From positions 27,329,501-27,393,500 of the forward strand of contig NC_088340.1 in NCBI RefSeq assembly GCF_036884655.1: a stretch of 64,000 bases of DNA, given 5' to 3'. A model generated the notes under the pieces. That model saw only the letters and a program-made list of their open reading frames with translations. It made no database searches and was not told the DNA's origin. Shown here piece after piece: positions 19,298 to 30,993 of this stretch (position 1 is its first letter; the number at the start of each line of letters is the position of its first letter). The translations under genes were made by a program, and so were the position numbers. This stretch comes from Musa acuminata AAA Group. Taxonomy: Eukaryota; Streptophyta; Magnoliopsida; Zingiberales; Musaceae.

Positions 19298-21613
19298 ATC
19301 TCCCCCTTTTTTATGATGACAACCAATTGATGATAGAGTTTAAACAAACTCCCCCTATAAATATGTCATATTGATAGAGACTCTTGGATTCAAAAATTTG
19401 AGTAACATGTTATCATAAACTTATGCATAACATCATACTTCTCCCTTTTTGTCATCAACAAAAAGGAGAAGTACAACTAGCAAGTGTTTTTAGACATCCA
19501 AGTTCAAATCATTGCATAATAAATCTCAAGATTTATCATCATTGCAAGCTAGCAAAAATTTTGAGTTTTACATCATGTAAGCTAGCAATATTTAAGATGT
19601 TCAAGAAGGCAACTTTTGCTTCTTGAAATATGCAAGTTGGCAATCTTTGCTTCTCTTTTGAGATGAGCAAGCTAACTTGTTTTTGCATCTTCTTAACTTG
19701 TGCAAGTTAACAAGTTTGCCTCTTTTCATGATGTGCATACTAGAAATTCTTTCTCCCCCTTTGTCATTGGCAAAAAGAGAGGAATAACAAAACAATGGTG
19801 TAATTCATCAATTTTCAAATTATGACAAAAATAAAGTGTCATTCTTATTTCAGTATGTCATAATTGAGATAAACCTTAAATTTAAATTTAATTCAAGTCA
19901 ATACAATTTTAATCATGATTCTCATACATGATATGCAATACATCAAATACATCATCATAATAAAATAATAAGTATTGCATGCATCATTTTTGAATAAGCT
20001 AGCAACTTTGCTTCCTAGAAAGTTTTTCTCCTTGCAATTTGTGAGCTAGCAACTTTTACACATGAAAGTTGGCAAAATTTTTTATATCTTTTGGGATGAG
20101 CAAGCTTTTTGCTTCTTCTTAAAGTATGCAAGCTAGCAAAATTTCTCTCCCTTTGTCATTGTCCAAAAAGAAGGGAAGAAAATAATTTTGTAATTCTTTT
20201 TTCCTTTACAACAATTTTCAAATCATGACAAAGGTAAATAACAAAGATAAAAAATCATGAATGTCAAAATAATTTTTTTATCATGAATATTTCATCATTG
20301 CATGCATCAATATCATAAGTTGAAGTATTGCATGCATAATACCAAATCACCAATTATAAGTACATCAATATTCTAATCATTATTTTAATAATAAAAAAAT
20401 CAAGTCATGAATGTCAAAATCATAGTATTGCATGCATTCATATCATCACATGAAGAATATCAAGAAGAACTTGGTGATGAGATATACTTCATGTATACAA
20501 GGAATTTTATATAATAAAATTTAAGTCATAAACTTTAAAAGATGTCAAGTAACATATCATGGTTTATTAGAATAAGTTTTTTTTTTAGTAAATAGCAAAA
20601 AGAATAGTAGGAGAACAAGATCTCAATTCATGCATATCAACAGATATGATTCACTTTGACAAATATCATTTTTAGTAAATAACAAAAAGAAACATGGGAG
20701 TTAAAAAATAATATTTTGATTCATAGAAAAATTTCAAGTATCAATATCGAGAATTCAAGATCATGATATAGATGAAGACATTCTTATAGTAAGAAGATGT
20801 CATGAGAGAACACATAAACGATCTCGATTTATGTATAATATCTCTCAATTCATTATGAATCATAAAAATTATAATTCTGAAAAATTATGATTCATTTAGA
20901 AAATCTCCTCTTAAGAAAGCACCAAGTAAAATCATAGGAGAATGATTAAAAAAAAATCTTGATTCATAATAAATCTTAATTTGTAAATATCAAGGAATTG
21001 AGATCATGATTTGGATAAAAAAAAATTTATTCAAATTTAAATCATCAAAATCACTTTCATAGTTTAAGAGATTCAAAATAATATAAATATATATTTCAAT
21101 CTCTTATTCAAAACTCGATAAGATAGAGATGTTTCATTTTAAGTTGTTAGTTTCATACAAGTATGCCTTTGTCTTTTCATGCCAAATAAGAACATGCATC
21201 AATCATTTAGGATCAAAAAGTAAATTTCTTCATAAAAACCATCAAGATCAATAAACCATAAATTACTCAAAAATCATCATTTCTTCAAATCATCATGCAT
21301 AGATTCACATTGAGCATGATATCAAACCTATTAACATTTTCATTAAGACATCAAGTATAGTTTCAATCAAAATTGAAAATCATCAAGATACACATTATTT
21401 CTTCTTGAAAAAAACATACATAGGATTATCATTAGATTTAAATCTAATATTTTATTCATCAAACATGCAATTTTCATAATCATTACTAGAAGGATAAGCA
21501 TGATTCCTAAAATTTTTATTTTTAGCATTATTCATTACATTATTAAACATGTAATTTTCAAGAAAAATAATTTTTCTAAGCTAAAATAAAAATAACTTAT
21601 GCAAAGCATTATG
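19298..21613 (-). other. 3' noncoding zone of the gag-only element with polypurine-like hairpins and GCTAGC repeats
   Basis: The polypurine tract is at 19298-19311 (minus strand AAAAAGGGGGAGAT). Further polypurine-like blocks lie at about 19349-19358, 19440-19470, 19750-19780 and 20146-20175, several paired with a nearby pyrimidine run through ttgttgatgac-type spacers. Between 19480 and 20140 degenerate repeats rich in gcaagctagcaa recur. No coding potential is seen. Confidence 0.75.
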
Positions 21614-22562
21614 TTATTTCGAGATGTTTGAGTATTTTATCTCATTGTAGAAAACCGTTAAGGCATAGTTTGTCACCTCGCCTTTGTTGGATTGTCCTTC
21701 ATCTTTGGATGAGCTCGTTTCGTCCAAGATTGCTTCATTCTTCTTGCGTTCATAGTAATTAGTTACATTCTTTTTAAGTCTATTTTTGTTTTTTAATTTT
21801 TGTTTTATGAACTTTTTAAATTTCATAGTGAGGAGTTTAAGTTCACAATCACTTGAGCTTATGCTCGAGTTGTCTTCAATTATTCTAAGTCCAAAATCCT
21901 TCGTGTTTTTTGGAAGAATGTTTTCTAAGTTCGTTTTATGCATTATGCGCCATTTCGTATGTCATTAATGAACCAAAAAGTTCTTCAAGTGAAAAATTAT
22001 TAAGATCTTTTGCCTCTTGTATTGCAGTTACTTTTGAATCCCAGTTCTTATTAAGAGAATATAAAATTTTGTTTACAAGTTCAAAGTCTGAAAAACTTTT
22101 ACCAAGTACTTTTAAACCATTGACGACATCCATAAAATGAGTGTATATGTCTCCAATGGTTTCGCTTGGTTTTATATAAAAAAGTTTAAAATCATGCATC
22201 AAAAAGTTGATTTTTGAATCTTTAACTTTGCTAGTGCCTTCATGTGTGATTTCAAGTGTATGTCAAATGTCAAAAGCTGTTTCACAAGTAGAAACCAGAT
22301 TAAATTCGGTTTTATCTAAGGAGCAAAATAGAGCATTCATAGCTCTAGCATTTAAAGAAAAGGTCATCTTTTCCAAATTATTCAAATGTTTCATTGGAAG
22401 AGAAGACCTTCGAAAACCATTTTTCATAATACTTCATAAATTTAAATCCAAAGAAAGTAAGAAAACTCTTATTCGTGTTTTCCAATATGTGTAATCTGTC
22501 CCATTGAACAAGGGAGGACGAGTGAGAGAAAGTCCCTCTTGAAAGCCAAAAAAAGTTATTTC
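21614..22562 (-). pseudogene. Gag of the gag-only element
   Basis: The Gag core is recognisable in the sense direction (KINFLMHDFKLFYIKPSETI, then VTAIQEAKDLNNFSLEEL), followed by a Lys-rich tail ending NKGEVTNYALTVF and a stop soon after. The start codon appears lost (ATA in the place of ATG near 22553) and there are frame breaks. The CCHC motif present in full-length copies is absent, and no protease follows. Confidence 0.82.
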
Positions 22563-22609
22563 TCTTAGGTGTTAAACCAAATGAGAAATAATGAGGCTCT
22601 GATATCAAT

Positions 22610-24174
22610 TGTTAGGAAAAGAGTCAGTACTAAGAGGGGGGGTGAATTAGTGCATCGGTAAAACTAACGTTGGTTCAAAACTTCGTTGCGATTAAATCTG
22701 TTTCCGACGAAAAATCATTTCATAAAGGTACTAACTTTGAAAGCGTATGGAAGAGCATAGTGGATGTAAAATAAGTAAAGTGGTTTGCAGTAAGGTAAAT
22801 TGCACAAGAGAAACACAAACCAGATTTTTATAGTGGTTCGGTTGTCGTGACCTACATCCACTTCACCAATTCCTCTTCCGTCAAGGCCACTGGCATCCAC
22901 TATCAATCTTCTTTTAATAGGCAAAGACCAATTACCCTTTTACATCCCTCTTCTCCTTTTCATAGGTTGAGGAGACAACCTTTTATAACCCTCTTTTACA
23001 AGGTATCCCTCTCACACCTCCATTAGAACTCTCTCTAAGCTTTGGGAGGAGGAAACTCAACTTTCTAAGGTTTACAACTTTAGAATCATAGGGTTTTACT
23101 CAATATTTCTTACTTTTCCATGTAGGAATAGCTGAGGTATTTATAGGCTCCAAATGGATTCAGATTTAGAGACCAAAATTCAAACCTCCGAAATTTTAGG
23201 GTACGGGCGGTACCACTACTTGCAGCTTGACACTAGGCATTACCATCATCCAGACTAGCGGTACCACCACCTAGACTGGTAGTACCACTGCCTGAGATAG
23301 TCTTGGAGACTGTGCCATGATGGTTTCACCTGTTTGGTCACTATTTGGGCATTTCTCTTAGCCAACATAGCCTAAACTTGGCCCAATTGTCCCCTAATTG
23401 GGTTGGCCCAATTATAATCCTAATTATGTGCTAACTATGAATTTTAAGATGTTTACTAAGCTAAACAAAGTATATAAGTCTAGGTTTCTTTAGGCGAGCT
23501 TCCGGCGATCTTCCGACGATCTTCCGACGAACTTCCGACGATCTCTCGGCAATGTTCCAGTAGACTCTTAGCAAGCTCCTAGACTTCATGATGATCTTCT
23601 TAGCGAGTTTCAATGAGCATCTTTGGCAAGCTCCTGGACTTCTCGGTCAATTCCTATAGAACTTCTGACGAATGTCCGAACTTCCGACGAACTCTCGAAC
23701 TCCCAACGAAATCACGTTCTTGACTCCGAGACTTCATTTTGCTTTATGCCATGCTATCGTAGTCAATCCTGCACACATAAAAAACACTTCGATTTTGATA
23801 ATTATTATTAAGCATGAATCATGTTGTCTGGCATGTCATTGGTCCATTGATGCTTCATCCGATTCTTCGGCGCATTGTCCTCTCTTGTGGCCTAGTGCTC
23901 AATCGACCAGTTGACCTCCACAATTCCAATTTCCTTAGCATAATATATGCTCTCCTTAGCTTGATGCCCAAATCCATGGCTCGAAGCCTTCTGTCGATAC
24001 ATCATCTGATCCTCTGGTTAGACATCCAATCTTCTGACATGTTCCACCGGCCCAACATGATTCTTTATACTTTAATTGTCTCATCCTGATCGAAGCATCC
24101 TATGTCACTCAAAATGCAGATCAATTCATAAACACTTATCAATTGATTTCATCATCAAAATCTAAGATTCAACA
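22610..24174 (-). repeat. 5' LTR of the gag-only element
   Basis: 1565 bp, ends CCTAACA on the sense strand and begins TGTTGAATC. It is adjacent to a primer site (about 22595-22608, TTGATATCAGAGCC). The U3 palindromes are strongly degraded (around 23210-23290). A tandem cttccgacgat repeat occurs at about 23500-23535. Confidence 0.9.
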
Positions 24175-26624
24175 AATTTGACGTAAAGGTCATCGACGAA
24201 AGAATCCTAAAGTGTGACCAAAGATGTCCGCAGGTGAAACTATTATTGCAATACCAAGAAATTATCACTGACTTCTTCCTCCTACTAATTGATAACTATG
24301 AGGCCATGCTTGGCATAGAATGGTTGATGATGCTAGGTGATGTATCTTAGAACTTCTCCAAATTAATTATGAAATTCTACTGCAAAGGCAAACAAATCAT
24401 CCTACACGGGGAGCACGGAAGCAACGTAACCATCGTTTCGACCCAACGAATGGAGAAAGTTTTATACAAGGTAAATGGTAGCTTTTTGATGCATCTCTAG
24501 TAGTAACCAGGGGAAGAAAATAGAAATTGAAGATCAAAATCTCACCCAATTGCTTGTTGAATTTGTTGACATTTTTGCTAAGCCGCGTATTCTTCCTCCT
24601 ACTCGGCAACATGACCATCAGATTCCAATCCTTCTGGACAAGCCACTAACAAACACTCGGTCGTACCAATATCCTCACCTCCAGAAGGATGAAATTGAAA
24701 AGATTGTAAAGGAGATGCTTGAAACAGGGGTGATTCGACTAAGTTGCAGCCCCTATTCCTTACCGGTGCTACTTGTGCGCAAGAGGGATGGAACTTTGCA
24801 GATGTGCATTGACTACCGAGCTTTAAATAGCATCACCGTCAAGGACAATTACCCAATACCAGTGGTCGATAAACTTCTTGATGAGTTAAAAGGAGCTTGA
24901 GTCTTCACGAAGTTGGACCTCCGATCCGATTACCACCAAATTCAGATATATGAAGACGACATTCCAAAAACTACATTCGACACACATAATAGCCATTATG
25001 AATTCTTGGTAATGCCTTTTGGACTCACTAATGCTCCTTCAACCTTCTAAAGTCTCATGAACGATATTTTTCGGAGCTTTCTTCATAAATTTGTGCTGGT
25101 ATTTTTCGATGATATTCTCATTTACAGCCCTTCTCTTGAGACTTACTTTCAGCATTTATGGGTTGTTTTGACGATCCTTCAGGAGAATACTCTTTTTGTT
25201 AAGCAGCTAAAGTGTAATTTTCTCTAGTAAAAAGTAGAGTACCTTGGGCACATAATATCAGAATGAGTGACGGTAGACCCAATAAAAATTAAAGCAATGT
25301 AAGGCTAGCCGAAACCTACAAACATGAAATTACTATGCAGGTTTCTTGGACTAACGGGCTACTACCGAAAATTTGTTAAAGACTATGGGAAGATCAACGC
25401 ACCCCTCACTTCTCTACTGAAAAAAGATACCTTCCAATGGTTAGACAAAGTCTCGGCTACATTCGACAAACTTAAGGCAGTCATGATGACGACGCCGGTG
25501 TTAGCGCTATCAGATTTCAACCAACCCTTCATCATTGAGGTTGCCATGTTTGGAGTCGGAATTGGAGTCATTCTCATGCAAGATGGTCAACTACTCACAT
25601 ACACTAGCAAGGCATTATCTCCCTCCCATCAAAATATGTCAATATATAATAATGAGATGCTCGCCATTGTGCACGCAGTAACGAGGTAGAGACCCTACTT
25701 GATCGGTCGGTGATTTCAAATTAAAAGCGACCATAGAAGCCTCAAGTACTTTTTGGAGCAAAAGATATCATCCCATGAGCAGCAAAAATAGGTAACCAAA
25801 CATATTGAATTTGATTATGAAATTATTTATAAAAAGGGGAAAGAAAATGTTGTTGCAGATGCACTCTCAAGGCTACCTGAGCAAGCAAAGTTTTCAGCCA
25901 TCTCCATTCCTACCACTAGCCTCCTCGAGGACATTAGGGAAGAATGGAAGAAGGATCCAAAGATCAGCAATATCATAAAAAAATTGGAGGAGGATCCAAG
26001 TGCAATAGCCCACTATACTTGGGATTCGAGGGATCTACGCTACAAAGGTCACATTGTGCTTATACCTGACTCCCCTTGCATCAAAATCATCCTACATGAA
26101 ATGCACTCTAAACCTTTAGCAAGGTACTCCAGATTCTTGAGAACCTACAAAAGAGTGAAACAAAATTTTTATTAAAGATGGATCAAAAAAAATATTGCTG
26201 AATATATGGCACAATGTGATGTATGTCAACAACACAAGGGTGAAACAGTGGCAAATCCAGGGAAGCTACAACCACTACCCATACCGGACTTGGTGTGGAC
26301 TGACATCTCCATAGACTTCATCTAAGGGCTACCACCTTCCAAAGGTAAAAGCACAATTCTCGTGGTGGTTGATCGATTTACAAAATATACTCATTTTTGT
26401 GCTGTACAAAATCCCTATACTACTACTACTATTACCCAGATTTTCATAGAAAATATTGTTAAACTATGTGGGATACCAAGGTCCATTGTAAGTTATTGTG
26501 ATAAGATCTTCACTAGTAAATTATGGACCGAGTTATTTCAATTACAAGGCACAAAATTTAAGATGAGCACAACGTATCATCCATAAAGTAATGACCAAAC
26601 AGAGGTGGTAAACAGGTGTTTAGA
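24175..26624 (+). pseudogene. Ty3/gypsy chromovirus-like pol: protease end, RT, RNase H, integrase
   Basis: The protease continues (DVKVIDERILKC; AMLGIEWL). The RT starts about 24550 with HQIPILLDKPL and LVRKRDGTLQMCIDYRALN, and its catalytic motif is FFDDILIYS near 25093. RNase H (PFIIEVAMFGVGIGVILMQDGQ) spans about 25520-25880. The integrase zinc region (CDVCQQHKGETVANPGKL) and core (LVWTDISIDFI, VVVDRFTKYTHF) follow. Many stops and frame breaks make it non-functional. The sequence switches at 26625 to a second copy of the RNase H region. Confidence 0.9.
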
Positions 26625-27390
26625 AACTTAAGGCAGTCATGATGACGACGCTGGTGTTAGCGCTACCAGATTTCAGCCAACCCTTCATCATTGAGGTTGC
26701 CACGTCTGGAGTCGGAATTGGAGTCATTCTCATGCAAGATGGTCAACTACTCACATACACTAGCAAGGCATTATCTCCCTCCCATCAAAATATGTCAATA
26801 TATAATAATGAGATGCTCGCCATTGTGCACGCAGTAACAAGGTAGAGACCCTACTTGATCGGTCGGTGATTTCAAATTAAAAGCGACCATAGAAGCCTCA
26901 AGTACTTTTTGGAGCAAAAGATATCATCCCATGAGCAGCAAAAATAGGTAACCAAACATATTAAATTTGATTATGAAATTATTTATAAAAAGGGGAAAGA
27001 AAATGTTGTTGCAGATGCACTCTCAAGGTTACCTGAGAAAGCAAAGTTTTCAGCCATCTCCATTCCTACCACTAGCCTCCTCGAGGACATTAGGGAAGAA
27101 TGGAAGAAGGATCCAAAGATCAGCAATATCATAAAAAAATTGGAGGAGGATCCAAGTGCAATAGCCCACTATACTTGGGATTCGAGGGATCTACGCTACA
27201 AAGGTCACATTGTGCGTATACCTGACTCCCCTTGCATCAAAATCATCCTACATGAAATGCACTCTAAACCTTTAGCAAGGTACTCCAGATTCTTGAGAAC
27301 CTACAAAAGAGTGAAACAAAATTTTTATTAAAGATGGATAAAAAAAATATCGCTGAATATGTGGCACAATGTGATGTATGTCAACAACAC
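26625..27390 (+). pseudogene. Tandem duplicate of gypsy RNase H-integrase segment (first part)
   Basis: From aaacttaagg at 26625 the sequence repeats 25466 onward almost exactly (for example ccggtgttagcgctatcag against ctggtgttagcgctaccag). The unit is about 1.16 kb and ends where the original continues with gtgtttagagacg at about 35990. The 10-base aaacttaagg shared at the joint suggests microhomology-driven duplication. This copy is split at 27390 by the copia palindrome and resumes at 35611. Confidence 0.9.
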
Positions 27391-28886
27391 TGCTAGTCAT
27401 AAGTGCCCAGCAAGCCAATCACGTGAGTGATGGCACGTGTGACTTGATACAGAATCTTTTTGCTTATTATATTTTGGCATATATCACTTTATAACTATTG
27501 CATAAATGCATATATATTGTGATGTCCTTGGATTTGTGCAATGGGAATCGGATCGTGATGAGATCACGATAATGAGATCGATTCACCTTTAAACACATAT
27601 CCTAAATAATCCCGGTCATAGGTTACTCGAGAGGGACATCGTGATAACCGGATAGACTGGTGTGCTGTATACCCGTCCATATGATGGATGCAGCTGGTCT
27701 CATAGCTGCTCGTGTAGGGACACTAGGGATACAGTACAGGTGCTCATTGGAGAATGAGTTCACTGATTGATCCGCTTACGGAATGCTGGATGGTTGATGA
27801 TGCCTTATTGTCAGACAACGATTCCGTAGTCCTAGTGGTGTATCTGGTTCTTAGACTTGAGACACCAAGGATGTCCTGTATGAGTGCTCCACTCTTTGAT
27901 ACCAGACTTATAGGTTTGGCTGTTCCCAGATCTAGTACAGCTGGTCATTGGGAGTGGTAGTCGACCTTACGAGGGCTATTGAGTGTCGATAGAGGATCAT
28001 CCACTCTCGGTATCATGAGAGGAATATCCCATGTGTTCTTGCTCAGACAAATCCCTGGCCAGGGTCATTCGGGTTGAGAGAGAAAGAGTTCTCCGGGAGA
28101 ATCCGATTAGAGCGAGACTCGAGTAGAAACCGTATGGGTCTGACAGCACCATGCTCGATATACGGTCTCTGGGATATTAGATGGATGAGGGACTATAGGT
28201 ACATGGTAACTGAGGACAGACAGGTCCAATGGATTGGATTCCCCTGTATCGTCTGGGGACTACGGCGTAGTGGCCTAGTACTTCCGTAGTCGATGAGTCA
28301 AGTGAATTATTACAGAGATAATAATTCACTTAGTTAGAAAGAGTTCTAACAGGTATGACTCACGGCCAGCTCGATATTGGGCCTAGAGGGTCACACACAT
28401 ATGGTAGGCATTGCGATGAGTAGAGGTTCGGATATGAGATATCCGACGGAGCCCTTGTCTTATTGGATGCAGATCCAATACCCACTAGGGAAAGGACCCA
28501 TTAGGGTTTTGACACGGGATGTCTATAAATAGGAGGGATTCACAGCCTCATAGGCTAGAGTCTTTGCTTGCCCTTCCTATTCTCCTCTCCCTCTCCACCT
28601 CAGAGTAGGCCTGGAGTTTTGAGGAGCGTCGTCGCAACCCTGCTGTGTGGATCACCGCTAGAGAGGAGGACGCTTGACCTCCTTCACCCTCTCCTAAGGA
28701 TCTGCAAGGAAACAGGGATATACGATCTCCCTAGGTAACACAATCTCTATACGCAGTTTTGTGTTTTTTCGGATTTTACGCACCAATCTTCGCACGACGA
28801 TGAACATCTTTTTGGGAATCGGGGATTTTTGTTTTCTTGTTCTTCCGCTGCGCATATGATGTCGCCCCCCCTATGATTTCCCAACA
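27391..28886 (+). repeat. Left-arm LTR of the palindrome
   Basis: 1496 bp, begins TGCTAGTC and ends CCCAACA, followed by the primer site TGGTATCAGAGCC (28888-28900). A TATA box lies at 28524-28531. The open frames at 27754-28289 are incidental and recur in the other LTR copies. Confidence 0.92.
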
Positions 28887-28989
28887 GTGGTATCAGAGCC
28901 AGGTTGTTCGTGCGAATGATTGGTTTTGAACTGCGTGTATTGTGTTTAGGAAGAATTTTGACGTCAAAATCGTTGACGCAAAAGCAAGG

Positions 28990-29500
28990 AAGGGCAACAA
29001 CAGTTGCTGCCCTCGATCTGCATGCCTGCAGCCACCTGCAGCGGCAGCCGCAGCCGCAGCCAGGCAGCACAGCGCCGGCGCATGCGCAAGCGCTGTGCCT
29101 GCAGCAGCCGGCCGGCGGCCTGCTTGCAGCAGGCTTGCTGCCGGCGGGGCTGGCAACCCACGGGCAGAGGCGCCGCAGGGCAGCGGCGCCTACCGCCGAA
29201 AGGAAGCGGCGCCTGCCGCCGCAGGGCAGCGACGCGCGACGCCTGCCGCCGCAGGGCAGCGACGCGCGACGCCTGCCGCCGCTTCTCCCGCGGGCGAAAC
29301 CCCCCCCACAGGGGCGGCCGCCCGGCGGGACAGCACCGCCTGCGGAGGCAGCGGCGCCCGAAGAGGGCGCCCACCCGCAGCGGCATCGCCGCCAGCGGGC
29401 GTGCCGCCTGCAGGCGAGGGCAGTCCCCTCGCCCCGCCGCACAGGCCGCCGCCGGCAGGGTGGCGGCGGCGGCAGCAGCGAAAAGGGGAAAGGGTATTAG
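28990..29500 (+). repeat. GC-rich block with gccgcc/cagcgg repeats in the leader
   Basis: Extreme GC content with few stops on either strand gives open frames of about 190-230 codons in several frames at once, so none is credible as a gene. A 30-bp unit (cgacgcctgccgccgcaggg) is tandemly repeated at about 29218-29280. The mirrored block (33430-33995) carries a different expansion around 33610-33780. Confidence 0.75.
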
Positions 29501-30271
29501 GGTTTTCTGCGCAAAAGATAGTTTTGCCCCTCGGAATTTGAGAAATTCCAGTTTCTGTCTTTTGTCCAAATTACGAAAATACCCTTAGGAATTGAGAAAT
29601 TCCCTATATATCCCTGATTTCAGAAAATATTAATTAATTAAAAGGTTTAGTTGATTATTATTTTTATTATTATCTAGTAGTCCTACATGATGATGATTAT
29701 TTATACATGTGATGTATGATGAGTGGACGGATGATCATGGACCGTGTGATATGTGTACTTGTGATTATTATTATTGAGGTCTGCGAACCTCCATTATATT
29801 TCTCGTTTATTGTCGGGCCTGCGTGCCTATGATTAAGTTGTAATCACATGAGGAGGCGCAGCGGGAGCGTGGAAGCCATAGCGGGACCCACGAGACGGAC
29901 GATCGTGATGCATGGAGATGCATCAAGATGTCGACGGAACCGACGAGGACGAGATGGACGATCACAAGGCATGGAGATGCACCGTTGCACACATAGATCT
30001 TGATGTGAGTGATTAGGCCTACTGGCTCGGGCCTAATCATATTAGGTTGTGGTCCATGATCATCTGGTGTGATTGCTTATACACATACTAGATATGTATA
30101 TATATTTGCATGCGATGTAGATATATATTAAATATGTATATGTGTGACATGTCATATTAGGAGACCAAATCATAGAAACATCTCTCGATAATATTAAGTC
30201 GGTAAACGTGAGGCAATTAGATTGACCCACGTGGCCTTCCATCGTTATGAGTAGGAACCGAATCCCGGTGT

Positions 30272-30583
30272 AGGTTGAGTTGGTCGAGTCCCTCGAGACT
30301 CACCTATATCGCGATTCGCTATCTTGCTTACGACATAGAGATGTCACTGGTGACCTGAGGGCATGATATGCTTGGTCGAGTCCCTCGAGGGTATATCATC
30401 AAATCAGACTCATCTTGTAACGAAGGTGTTGACTTAACCGAGCATCATGGTTGGTCGAGTCCCTCGAGGCCATGGTGATTCGGAGGCCGAACAGGACGGG
30501 AATCACAAGGAGTTGTGATCGGCAAGAGTTGTCTACCTTTTAGGCTTAGTGTGATTGGTCGAGTCCCTCGAGGTTACACTAAG
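30272..30583 (+). promoter_or_regulatory. Four leader stem-loops with the core TTGGTCGAGTCCCTCGAG
   Basis: The 18-base core occurs at 30280-30297, 30372-30389, 30451-30468 and 30555-30572. Inside it TCGAG and CTCGA can pair around tcc. Each copy is flanked by short segments that pair with each other although they differ between copies: aggttgagt/actcacct, atgatat/atatcat, catcatgg/ccatggtg, cttagtgtga/ttacactaag. Mirror copies lie in 32343-32655. A role in RNA packaging, dimerisation or translation is inference. Confidence 0.7.
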
Positions 30584-30768
30584 ACGCTGATTGGATCCTG
30601 ATCCCCACTAGAAGTCTGCCGGAGACTTCCGTTTCACGTGCTGAGGGTGTCGCGTGACTCGTTAGTAAAATAGTGGGAGCATATTAAGATAGAAGTCCAT
30701 ATCTTGATAGTTTATTTCTTGCAAAATCTGCATGTTATTCATTTTTGCTACATCTTTATTTTCAGAAA

Positions 30769-30993
30769 ATGTCGCTTTCAAATCCCTTACGTGGCATACT
30801 TGATGTCAACCGCCTCACTGGTCCAAATTATACGGATTGGCTCCGTAACTTGAGAATTGTTCTCACAGCGGAGAAAATCGTGTACGTCCTTGATACAGTG
30901 ATGCCTACGCCCGAAGAAGGGGCAAGCGAGGATGAGATCGCTCGCTACGTGAAGTACATTGATACAGCTGATCTAGTACGATAGAGGATCATC
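30769..30993 (+). pseudogene. Truncated copia gag (left arm)
   Basis: The frame starts MSLSNPLRGILDVNRLTG and reads the typical copia Gag N-terminus (YTDWLRNLRIVLTAEKIVYV) for about 65 codons. After YVKYID it runs into a patchwork joint of two short LTR-derived pieces: gatctagtac (30970-30979, as at 27929-27938) and gatagaggatcatc (30980-30993, as at 27988-28001). It then continues as inverted LTR. Confidence 0.85.

Larger units (their letters stand above)
17736..24174 (-). mobile_element. Gag-only non-autonomous copia element inserted in the gypsy protease
   Basis: A 6.4-kb element with LTRs at 17736-19297 and 22610-24174, flanked by aattc (17731-17735) and aattt (24175-24179), a 5-bp target duplication with one transition. 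The interior holds a primer site, a degenerate gag and about 2.3 kb of AT-rich noncoding DNA with several polypurine-like hairpins. There is no zinc knuckle, protease, integrase, RT or RNase H. Two other copies in the window (38894-46396 and 61721-64000) have the same layout. It would depend on an autonomous relative for replication. Confidence 0.9.
28887..30768 (+). other. Long 5' leader of the palindromic copia element
   Basis: About 1.9 kb lies between the primer site and the gag ATG. It contains a very GC-rich block (28990-29500), an AT-rich stretch (29600-30200) and four repeated stem-loops (30272-30583). It ends with a pyrimidine-rich acceptor-like ctttattttcag directly before aaaatg (30769), which hints that part of the leader may be spliced out. 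No supported protein gene. Confidence 0.7.

Noticed and set aside
27754..28289. Repeated 68-71 codon frames in the 1496-bp LTRs
   Set aside because: They occur identically in every LTR copy of the palindrome because the LTR is repeated. No start context or family is recognised.
28747..29588. Several overlapping open frames of about 190-230 codons on both strands, mirrored at 33339-34252
   Set aside because: They arise from extreme GC content with few stops. All frames are open at once, proteins are low-complexity Ala/Arg/Pro, and the region is a retroelement leader.
30272..30583. Four regularly spaced repeats resembling a CRISPR array or tRNA T-arm/B-box (GGTCGAGTCC)
   Set aside because: Spacers are 60-85 bp and part of hairpin stems, there are no cas genes, and the sequence is a eukaryotic retroelement leader. 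No D-arm, anticodon arm or acceptor stem is present for a tRNA.
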